DNA of 45,506 nucleotides, from the NCBI GenBank assembly GCA_028822675.1, contig JAPKDE010000002.1:1-45506 (forward strand). The letters run 5' to 3'. The translations under genes and the position numbers were made by a program. Source of the stretch: Dehalococcoidia bacterium (GTDB lineage Bacteria; Chloroflexota; Dehalococcoidia; UBA3495). Below are positions 8,767 to 15,644 of this stretch, piece by piece (within the stretch, counting starts at the first letter, position 1; the number at the start of each line of letters is the position of its first letter). The notes under the pieces were generated by a model, which saw nothing but the letters and a program-made list of their open reading frames with translations, searched no databases and was not told the origin of the DNA.

Positions 8767-9987
8767 TTAAGTCGTGTAGGCACTGTTTATGACCACGTAT
8801 TCTTCTGTGAGATCGCAACCCCATGATGTGGCCCGACCATCGGCAAGGTTTAGGTTGACGCCGAATGTGACTTCAGCGCCACGCATTAGAGCTACCACAG
8901 CGTCTCTGGCAAACGGGACTGGTTTGCCCGCTTCCATGATGCAAACGCCATTGATATAAAGATCTATCTTCGATTCGACAGTCTCGGCCCCGCTACGGCC
9001 AATGGCCATAATCAACCGGCCCCAGTTGGGATCAGAACCGTATACCGCCGATTTTACGAGCAATGAAGAGGTGATTGTCTTGGCAGCCATCCGAGCGTCT
9101 GCCAGGTTCCGCGCGCCTTCGACCTCAGCAACTATTAGCTTGGAAGCGCCCTCGCCGTCCTGGGCCAATTGACGGGTCAACTGAACCAAAACCTCGGTCA
9201 AAGCATCTTTGAACGCCCCAGCGTCTTCACTGGAAGAGATCAGGGTAGTGTTGCCTGCCGCTCCGTTGGCTAGGACTACCAAGCTATCGTTTGTGCTGGT
9301 GTCGCCGTCGATGTCCAGCATATTCAGTGTGCTATCAGCGATATCAGGCAATATAGAACGTAGGAAATCCTGGTCTACAGCGGCGTCGGTGGCCACGAAG
9401 CACAACATGGTTGCCATGTTGGGATGAATCATTCCGGAGCCTTTGGCTACGCCGGAGATGTTGATATCAGTGCCACCCAGATTGATCGTGACGCCGGTTT
9501 CCTTGGTCCGGGTGTCGGTGGTCATCATTGACCGGGCCAGCAAGTTACCGCCGTCGTCCGACAATTCAATCTCATCGACACCTTTTTTAATCAGCGTCAT
9601 GGGCAGTTCAACGCCAATAACGCCGGTACTGAAGACCAAGACCTCTTCAGGTTTGACTCCAAATCCTGCAGCGGCCACCGCGGCCATCTCTTTGGCGTCA
9701 ATATAGCCTTGCTCGCCCACGCCTGCGTTGGCGATTCCGGAGTTAACAACCAGGCCACGAACTGAGCCGCCAGCTGCGATGGTCTCACGGTTCACAGTGA
9801 CTGACGGAGATACCAGAGAGCTCTTGGTAAACACTCCCGCTACCGAGCAGTGGGTGTCCGATAGGAGCATGCCCATGTCCATTTTGTCTTCAGAAAAGGT
9901 CTTGATACCCACATAGGTAGCCCCAGCTTTAAAGCCTTGGGCGGTGGTAATGGTGCCGCCTTCCACAGGGGTGATTGGGCCAGCCAT
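8767..9987 (-). CDS. argJ: bifunctional glutamate N-acetyltransferase/ornithine acetyltransferase
   Basis: A 406-residue ArgJ. It transfers acetyl groups from N-acetylornithine to glutamate (cyclic arginine pathway) and is made as a precursor that cuts itself. The cleavage motif HPNMATML is present with the nucleophile threonine at about T193, preceded by GVAKGSGMI. VNSGIANAG and SDPNWGR are further family signatures, and the C-terminal EEYVVINSAYTT is the usual tail. It is the first gene of the minus-strand arginine block. Whether it also uses acetyl-CoA to make N-acetylglutamate cannot be decided from sequence. Confidence 0.96.
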   Translation of the reverse strand: MAGPITPVEGGTITTAQGFKAGATYVGIKTFSEDKMDMGMLLSDTHCSVAGVFTKSSLVSPSVTVNRETIAAGGSVRGLVVNSGIANAGVGEQGYIDAKEMAAVAAAGFGVKPEEVLVFSTGVIGVELPMTLIKKGVDEIELSDDGGNLLARSMMTTDTRTKETGVTINLGGTDINISGVAKGSGMIHPNMATMLCFVATDAAVDQDFLRSILPDIADSTLNMLDIDGDTSTNDSLVVLANGAAGNTTLISSSEDAGAFKDALTEVLVQLTRQLAQDGEGASKLIVAEVEGARNLADARMAAKTITSSLLVKSAVYGSDPNWGRLIMAIGRSGAETVESKIDLYINGVCIMEAGKPVPFARDAVVALMRGAEVTFGVNLNLADGRATSWGCDLTEEYVVINSAYTT

Positions 9988-10091
9988 GGAGTTACCTTCC
10001 TTAGATAGTTCTAGTGTGTAGTTCTAGCCACACGGTAAAGAGCCTTTATCCGTGCCTGAGCAAGCACCGAGTATATCACAAGATTATCACC

Positions 10092-10110
10092 GATTAACCA
10101 TGGGTTAACC
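10092..10110. promoter_or_regulatory. dyad in the argJ/DUF1015 divergent promoter region
   Basis: The sequence ATTAACC-ATG-GGTTAAC forms a near-perfect inverted repeat midway between the two divergent start codons. The position fits a regulator-binding site acting on argJ, the DUF1015 gene or both. It is a visual call only. Confidence 0.35.
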
Positions 10111-10135
10111 GTGTGCCGCCACTCCAACCTGTATG

Positions 10136-10164
10136 TGGACTGGCGGTGGGGGTTCACCTATAAT
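10136..10164 (+). promoter_or_regulatory. sigma70-type promoter for the DUF1015 gene
   Basis: A TGGACT box (10136-10141) is followed after exactly 17 bases by a perfect TATAAT (10159-10164). The predicted transcript start is about 27 bases before the ATG at 10198, leaving room for the AGGTGG ribosome binding site. Confidence 0.6.
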
Positions 10165-10197
10165 AAGTAGTCTAAATTTTGAAATTCAGGTGGCAAA

Positions 10198-11481
10198 ATG
10201 GCAGCGGTAAGTCCCTTTCGAGGATGGCGGTTCAACCCGGATACAGTAGGAGACATGGCCTCAGTGCTGTGCCCTCCCTACGACATGATTGATACAGAAA
10301 CTCAAGAGGCGCTGAAACGCCAGAATCAATACAACGTGATCCACCTTGAGGCCGGAGAGGGCCTGGACTGGAACACGTCAGCCAAGGAACAATACGCTGC
10401 AGCCTCTGCTCTGTTTGACCAATGGCGAAAAGATGAAGTGTTACGCCAGGACCAAGAGCCTTGCTATTACCTGATGCGTCACAGCTTCCCCATGGGCGGC
10501 AAGACCATGTCCCGCCTGGGACTGATTGCCTCCGTTAGTTTGGAAGATTACGCCACGCGTCAAGTGTTGCCCCACGAGTTCACCCAAGCCCCGGCGATTC
10601 AGGACCGGGTCTGGTTGATGGAGTCGCTCTCGGCCAACATCAGTCCCATCATGTCCATCTTCCGCGATGCAGAAGGTGAGCTGAACAAGTTGTTCCAGCA
10701 GGTCATGACCAGCGCTCCCGAATTTGACTCCACCGACGATTCCGGCAGCGCCACGGCCCTTTGGCGCATCTCCGACTCCGCGATGCATAGCCAAATTGGA
10801 GAATTCTTCGCCACCCGGCCCATCTACCTGGCCGACGGTCACCACCGGTACGAAGCCGCCAGGCAATACCAGCTTGACCGCCACTCGGAGAGCGAGGATG
10901 CCAAAGCGCCCAATCTAGCCCACAACCACGTCATGATGACCCTAATCGCCTTCGACGATCCCGGATTGGTCGTGCTGGGCTACCACCGCACACTTAATGG
11001 AGTACCGGCGGACAAACTTGGCCGGATCAAAGCAAAGCTGAACGAACTCTTTGAATCACAGCCTCTTACTGGAAACTCCGACGCTTTGATACAGCAGGTG
11101 GACGAGCAGGGCGTCAATCAACAGCTCCTGGCTTCAGTGGATAGTGAAGGAGCCAACATGCTGGTGCTGAAGCAATCGGCCATCGACCCTAGCTGGGGTT
11201 CTCTGTCCGCATCAGAGGCGTGGGTCCTTGAGGAACAGGTGTTGCGCCCCGAGTTGGGAGACGCCACACTGGACTACTTGGATTTCATGCACGACCATGA
11301 AGAGGCTGTGGAACAGGCGAAGAAGGGCGAATTACAGATGACCTTCTTGCTGAAGCCGTTCCCGCTGGACGCCTTTGAAAGCATCGTGGGTGGCGGGCAG
11401 CGTCTGCCAAGAAAATCCACCTTCTTCTTCCCCAAGTTGCCCACCGGGTTGGTGATTAACCGCTTGGAAGGGGAGCTGTAG
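10198..11481 (+). CDS. DUF1015 family protein
   Basis: A 427-residue soluble protein of the DUF1015 family. It opens with PFRGWRFNPDTVGDMASVLCPPYDMID, which contains the family's conserved PPYD. The middle signatures ADGHHRYEAARQY (about 213-225) and NHVMMTLIAFDDPGL are also typical. The function of the family is not established; the histidine-rich ADGHHRYE motif suggests a catalytic or metal site. It has its own promoter at 10136-10164 and AGGTGG before the ATG. It is transcribed divergently from argJ and ends 18 bases before the convergent coiled-coil gene. Confidence 0.9.
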   Translation: MAAVSPFRGWRFNPDTVGDMASVLCPPYDMIDTETQEALKRQNQYNVIHLEAGEGLDWNTSAKEQYAAASALFDQWRKDEVLRQDQEPCYYLMRHSFPMGGKTMSRLGLIASVSLEDYATRQVLPHEFTQAPAIQDRVWLMESLSANISPIMSIFRDAEGELNKLFQQVMTSAPEFDSTDDSGSATALWRISDSAMHSQIGEFFATRPIYLADGHHRYEAARQYQLDRHSESEDAKAPNLAHNHVMMTLIAFDDPGLVVLGYHRTLNGVPADKLGRIKAKLNELFESQPLTGNSDALIQQVDEQGVNQQLLASVDSEGANMLVLKQSAIDPSWGSLSASEAWVLEEQVLRPELGDATLDYLDFMHDHEEAVEQAKKGELQMTFLLKPFPLDAFESIVGGGQRLPRKSTFFFPKLPTGLVINRLEGEL

Positions 11482-11499
11482 GGTAAATTATTAAGCGAG

Positions 11500-11964
11500 C
11501 TAACTGGCGGAGTGGTTGCCGTTGGTACGCTCCCGGAACCGCTCCGTGATGGCCTGCTCTGCTTGGCGGCTGTTGGCGGCGATAAAATCTTCCAATTGAC
11601 GAATCTCAGCCTGAATATCATCACTATGGGCAGCCCCGTTCTGCTTCAAGCTGGCAAGTTTGGAACGGGCCTCGTCCACTCGCTTCAACAACTGCAGGGC
11701 TTCCAGCTCTTGGGCGGCGGTATCTTTGATGACCAGTAGCCGGCGGCGGTTGGCGTCGTCGTCTTCCAGGCGCTCTTCTATCTCCCCCAGGGCCGACAAC
11801 GACAGGTCCAAAGACGCTTGGCCGTAGACAACCTGCCTGGGCAGGCGACGCAGTTGGGTCTGAAACTGACTAATCAACCCGTCTAGCTGGTCTTCTTTGT
11901 TTCGCATCTCGGCAAGGCCCAACCTTAGGGTGGCCCTTGACTGTTCAAGCTGAGAAATTGCCAT
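11500..11964 (-). CDS. coiled-coil protein of unknown function
   Basis: A 154-residue, highly charged, mostly helical protein without Cys pairs or membrane segments. Runs such as LGEIEERLEDDDANRRRL and LLKRVDEARSKLASL have the heptad pattern of coiled coils, so it may dimerise or act as a scaffold. I chose the ATG at 11962-11964 (MAISQLEQSRATL) because GGGAAG precedes it; an upstream in-frame start at 12012 would cross a terminator hairpin. It is convergent with the DUF1015 gene and downstream of the class V aminotransferase, from which a terminator separates it. No family was recognised. Confidence 0.65.
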   Translation of the reverse strand: MAISQLEQSRATLRLGLAEMRNKEDQLDGLISQFQTQLRRLPRQVVYGQASLDLSLSALGEIEERLEDDDANRRRLLVIKDTAAQELEALQLLKRVDEARSKLASLKQNGAAHSDDIQAEIRQLEDFIAANSRQAEQAITERFRERTNGNHSAS

Positions 11965-11989
11965 TTTGGCACTTCCCACAACTGGCCGG

Positions 11990-12037
11990 AAAAAATAACG
12001 CCGGAACAGCAATTACACTATTCCGGCGAACGTTTTT
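11990..12037 (-). terminator. hairpin terminator, probably bidirectional
   Basis: GCCGGAA (12000-12006) pairs with TTCCGGC (12021-12027). On the minus strand a T-rich run follows (bases 11998-11990), fitting a terminator for the class V aminotransferase gene. On the plus strand a five-T run follows at 12033-12037. Confidence 0.6.
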
Positions 12038-12136
12038 ATTTGAACCGATTATCCCACCGCAGCGGGTCTACTCCAACGGAATAAAAACCACTTCAGACGA
12101 TAATTTTAGTGCAATTCGGTGTGGAGTTGCCCCAGT

Positions 12137-13246
12137 CTATGACTTGAATCCCACTTGCGGCAGAACGATTTTCAGTGCGTCAACAACATCGACGATGTCA
12201 GATTTTTCGACTGCGCCCAAATGCCCGATACGGAAGATGTCATTGGCCATTCTCCCTTGACCGCCCGCCAACACTACGTTGTGCTCCGTGCGCATCTTCC
12301 CAACCAGCGCCTTGTTATCCACGCCTTCTGGGATTTTGATTGCGGTCACGGTGTTGGATGCGTACTGCTCGTCTGTCACCAGCAGTTCCAACCCCAGTTC
12401 ACGCATATTGTCGCGGGTGAATTGGGCGATGGTGGCGTGGCGGCCAAAGACGTTCTCCATGCCTTCTTCCAGCAGCACGTCCAGCGCCTTGCTCAGGCCA
12501 TACATGGCTGAGAGGTTTGGAGTGAATGGCGTCTGACCCTGTTCTAGATACTGTTTTGCCATGCTCAGATCGAAGTAGAACCGGGGCATCTTGGCCGTCT
12601 TCTGGGCTTCCCAGGCACGCTCGCTGACGCTGATGAAGGAAAGACCCGGCGGAATCATGAAGCCTTTCTGTGAGGCGGTTCCCACCATGTCGCAGTTCCA
12701 GGCATCAACCGGCAGGGGAATACAGCCCAGGCTGGAAACAGCGTCAACTAACAGCAGCTTGTCGAACTCGCCTTTCACAACCTTGGCAATCTCTTCTACT
12801 GGGTGGGTCACACCGGTGGATGTTTCATTGTGGGTGACCAGAACGGCTTTGATGTCTGGGTCGGCTTGCAGTGCCTTGCGAATGGCGTCCGGGTCCATGG
12901 GGCCGCCCCATTCAAAGTCCATGCGAATAACGTCGGCGCCGTAGGCTTCAACCATATCCACAAACCGGTCGCCAAAAGCTCCGGCGGTGGCAGCGATTAC
13001 CTTGTCTCCGGGGGACAGAGTGTTGACGATGGACGCCTCCAGAGAGCCAGTGCCCGATGCAGTGAGTATGTACAGGTCGTTCTTAGTCATGAACACCTGC
13101 TTCAACTGCTCTGTAGTCTTGTGAATCATCTCGCCAAATTCCGGGCCACGGTGATTAATCATCGGGTCGGACATAGCCTCGACAATGTTGTCGGGTATGG
13201 GCGTGGGGCCTGGGGTTCTCAGGTTCTGACGTGGTGTGTTCGGCAT
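12137..13246 (-). CDS. class V aminotransferase, alanine/serine-glyoxylate type
   Basis: A 369-residue fold-type I PLP enzyme of the alanine-glyoxylate/serine-pyruvate aminotransferase family. Seen: LRTPGPTPIPDNIVEAM at the start, GTGSLEAS for phosphate binding, THNETSTGV, LLVDAVSSLG with the cofactor Asp, and TASQKGFMIPPGL with the Schiff-base lysine at about K194. I use the ATG at 13244-13246; the frame could be extended eight codons to a TTG. Likely role: glyoxylate, serine and alanine interconversion, for example in photorespiration-like or C2 salvage metabolism; the donor is not decidable. A candidate promoter lies about 230 bases upstream, leaving a long leader, and a terminator hairpin follows. 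Confidence 0.88.
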   Translation of the reverse strand: MPNTPRQNLRTPGPTPIPDNIVEAMSDPMINHRGPEFGEMIHKTTEQLKQVFMTKNDLYILTASGTGSLEASIVNTLSPGDKVIAATAGAFGDRFVDMVEAYGADVIRMDFEWGGPMDPDAIRKALQADPDIKAVLVTHNETSTGVTHPVEEIAKVVKGEFDKLLLVDAVSSLGCIPLPVDAWNCDMVGTASQKGFMIPPGLSFISVSERAWEAQKTAKMPRFYFDLSMAKQYLEQGQTPFTPNLSAMYGLSKALDVLLEEGMENVFGRHATIAQFTRDNMRELGLELLVTDEQYASNTVTAIKIPEGVDNKALVGKMRTEHNVVLAGGQGRMANDIFRIGHLGAVEKSDIVDVVDALKIVLPQVGFKS

Positions 13247-13471
13247 TGGTCTTCTTGTCCTATCTGCCAACGGGCAGCGCGGTTAGCGGGGTGTGATTCT
13301 GGGTCTCGTCGACGACGGGACAGCTACGGTGAACGGAGTTACTAGCGAACTTGCGAACGGAGCGGCCAATCTGACGGCGAGATTTCAGTTTGATTTCAGT
13401 CTGGCAAAGCCGGCGTTTGCTGCGTTTTACCACGCCTGTAGAGGCGTAATTTACCGACTGGCCAAGCGGGA

Positions 13472-13526
13472 GATGATTATATCATCGTCTAGACAGGCCG
13501 TCATATGCCTGTCGTATGGCCGTCAT
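13472..13526 (-). promoter_or_regulatory. candidate promoter with operator-like repeats for the class V aminotransferase
   Basis: Read on the minus strand, ATGACG (13504-13499) is followed after 17 bases by TATAAT (13481-13476). A 15-base dyad GATGAT-TAT-ATCATC (13472-13486) covers the -10 box. The 9-base sequence GGCCGTCAT occurs twice, 22 bases apart (13496-13504 and 13518-13526), overlapping and upstream of the -35. The arrangement resembles a regulated promoter. The approximately 220-base leader (13247-13470) contains a hairpin ACGCCT/AGGCGT (13432-13447) and no convincing gene. Confidence 0.45.
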
Positions 13527-13571
13527 TTAGATAACTCCAATGGTCTTGGAGACTGGGACCAACTTGGACTA

Positions 13572-14000
13572 TCAGCCGTAATTTTCGTACAGGTAAATGA
13601 AGAAAAACAGCCCAAGAACCGCAACCTCCATCGTGGCAAAGGTCACTATTAAACCCACGCCAAACAGGGCTGATTAAATACCTCGGAACATGCGCAGCAT
13701 TGCAAGGGTGAAAAAGGTACCCGGCATCAAGAAAACAAACCCGAGGACGCCCCAATAGCTGGTGGAACCAACGCCGTTCCAGACCAGCCAAGCCCACCAG
13801 AATCCGCTGAGCAGCAACATCAAAGGGAGGGCAATCCCGGACAGAGTGATACCCCAGACAATCTCTCGGGTGAAGAAGGTTCCCAGCACCAGCAGCGTCG
13901 GTATTCTGCGGTTTGCCGCCGCCCCGCATCTGGTGCAGTTGTGGTATCCCGCCGGGTTTTCCAGTTGGCATACGGAGCAAATCCGCGTGATTTGCTCCGG
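13572..14000 (-). pseudogene. zinc-ribbon membrane protein, tandem copy 1, broken
   Basis: Direct translation gives a zinc ribbon ICSVCQLENPAGYHNCTRCG (CxxC..CxxC), then three to four membrane segments including IALPLMLLLSGFWWAWLVW. The frame meets TAA at 13674-13676 but continues in frame for another helix (GVGLIVTFATMEVAVLGLFF) to TGA at 13572. This helix aligns with the C-terminus of the neighbouring paralogue, so the TAA is premature. The codon matching the paralogue's ATG is CCG here (13998-14000), so the start is lost too. The family resembles small zinc-ribbon/DUF-type membrane proteins of unknown function. Confidence 0.6.
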
Positions 14001-14156
14001 AAAAAGTGCGTCAGATTTAGCTGTGGTCTAGCTCCAGTCATCGGCCCAAACAAGCTTCAAAAAAAGGGCTCCCAACGGTGAAATTATATCACCGACCTCT
14101 GAATGCACGTGTCGGCAGTAACGGCCTAAGGGCTATAGGCCGGTGCCGCAAAAGCT

Positions 14157-14588
14157 TTATTCAACGGAGTTGTAGAAGTTATAAATTCCCACCAATATAC
14201 CGACTACCCCAGCCGCAACCATGCCCAACATAGTCACGGCAGCAAGCGCGACGAGGCCCGAACGAACTCGGCGAAATAACAGGAGTATGGACAGGGTGAA
14301 TATCGCCCCTGGTGCCATGGCCACCAGGCCAGTTATGGACCAGTAACTGTGAATGCCCACACCCTCCCAAATCTGCCACGCTGCGAACATTCCAATACCC
14401 AGCAAGGTCAATGGCAGAAGGATGCCGGCCAAGGAAATTCCCTAGATGACCTCTCGGGCCAGAGCGGCCTGGATGACCAGCAAGGGAGGCTCGCTCCGAT
14501 CGACGTGGGCGCCGCATCGGCTGCAAAGCCGATATCCTGGTTGGTTCGCTTGTTGGCACACCGAACATTACTGCATGATCTGCTCCAT
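14157..14588 (-). pseudogene. zinc-ribbon membrane protein, tandem copy 2, broken
   Basis: A 143-codon paralogue of the adjacent copy, same strand. It has an ATG (14586-14588), then TAA at codon 7 (14568-14570), then an intact zinc ribbon CSVCQQANQPGYRLCSRCG. A second in-frame stop, TAG at 14442-14444, sits exactly where copy 1 has tryptophan (EIVWGI versus EVI-stop-GI). The membrane part (ILLPLTLLGIGMFAAWQIW and a C-terminal helix) is preserved to the TAA at 14157. Two stops make full-length translation unlikely. The C-terminal part alone could start from an internal TTG at 14432, but that would lack the zinc ribbon. Confidence 0.6.
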
Positions 14589-14822
14589 ACGGCTTCAGCC
14601 GAGCCCTCATAGTCAGCCAGTCTCAGAAATTGAGGTTAACGATATAAGCCGTTACAAAGGATGGAAGGAATCACCAAACAACCCTTAATCCTGCTCAACA
14701 GGATATACCAGTTCGGTAGTTTTTCCGCTGCAAAAAGAAACCACTACGGCGAAGTTCCCCCGGTCGGCTCACAACGCGCCGCAGGCGGCATTCGTTTCTG
14801 CACTAAACAATGACTTTTATTT

Positions 14823-15458
14823 ATGGGCGCTGACATGGCTTTAGATATTGATTTTCGACACACGGCCGTTCTATCCATGGACTTTGAAAATGACATCGTC
14901 CATCCGGAAGGAGCGCTCAAGGAATTCGGGTTCGCCAAGATGGTGGCAGACAACAATGTTCTGGAAAAGACCGGTCAACTGTTGGTAGCGGCCCGCGGGT
15001 CTGGCGTACTGGTGATCCACGTTTCGGTCAAGTTCCGCGTTGGCTACCCGGAGCGCCCCGCCAACTCCATGCTCTGGGAGGGACTCCACGCCGCCGGTGC
15101 GCTACTGGAAGGCACCTAGGGCGCACAGATCCACGACCGGGTGGCCCCGCAGCGAAGTGAAGCCGTGGTGACCAAGCGCGGCATGTCTGCGTTCACCGCA
15201 TCAGACCTGGACCAAATCCTCCGCACCAACCGCATCGGCACCTTGCTGCTGGCTGGTGTGGCGACCAACTTTGTGGTTGAGAGCACCGCCAGACAGGCCT
15301 GTGATCTGGGCTACAACACAGTGGTCGTCGGCGACTGCTGCGCATCGGTGAACCAGGAGGCCCACGATGCCTCCCTGACCACCGCGCTACCCTTCATCTG
15401 CACCATCTCCAGTCTGGAAGAGGTTCTTTCGGGCTTGAGCGTACCTGCCGGGGTATAG
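14823..15458 (+). pseudogene. isochorismatase-like cysteine hydrolase with an in-frame TAG
   Basis: One continuous frame of 211 codons interrupted only by TAG at codon 99 (15117-15119). The text around it, LLEGT-stop-GAQIHDRVAP, matches the family motif GTWGAEIH, so the TAG replaces a tryptophan TGG by a single G-to-A change. The N-terminal Asp motif (AVLSMDFENDIV) and the lysine (VTKRGMSAF) of the hydrolase triad are present. At the nucleophile position the usual NVCVEST reads NFVVEST, so the catalytic cysteine is also missing. The start could be 14823 or the ATG at 14835. Probably a recently inactivated gene. No functional partner is seen nearby. Confidence 0.7.
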
Positions 15459-15540
15459 CGCCCAGCAATTAAATGGCTCCGCCGGGGCTACGGGTGGGGC
15501 CACGGGCGGGGCTACAGGCTCCGCTGGGGCAGCAGATACA

Positions 15541-15578
15541 TCAGGGTCTCCGGCACCCACCATACGCGGAGACCCTGA
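15541..15578. repeat. perfect 12-bp inverted repeat upstream of the helicase gene
   Basis: TCAGGGTCTCCG (15541-15552) is exactly complementary to CGGAGACCCTGA (15567-15578) with a 14-base loop. No T-run follows, so it is either a weak terminator for the broken hydrolase gene or a binding site. It is preceded by a GC-rich run of imperfect GGGGCTAC/GGGGCCAC units (about 15475-15535). Confidence 0.5.
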
Positions 15579-15629
15579 AACCGTGGCCTTAAAATAGTCC
15601 GGTTTTGAAGCTAAATCCGTCTTATGTCA

Positions 15630-15638
15630 TGTTATAAT
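15630..15638 (+). promoter_or_regulatory. extended -10 promoter for the helicase gene
   Basis: TGTTATAAT is a perfect extended -10 element (TGn-TATAAT). Its predicted transcript start, six to seven bases downstream, falls on or next to the ATG at 15645-15647, which implies a leaderless mRNA. No Shine-Dalgarno sequence is seen before that ATG. Confidence 0.55.
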
Positions 15639-15644
15639 CCGCCC

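Noticed and set aside
12803..13345. 180-codon open frame on the plus strand
   Set aside because: Antisense to the class V aminotransferase, no ribosome binding site, no motif.
13293..13652. 119-codon open frame on the plus strand between genes
   Set aside because: It crosses the minus-strand promoter region and the end of the zinc-ribbon pseudogene; sequence is not protein-like.
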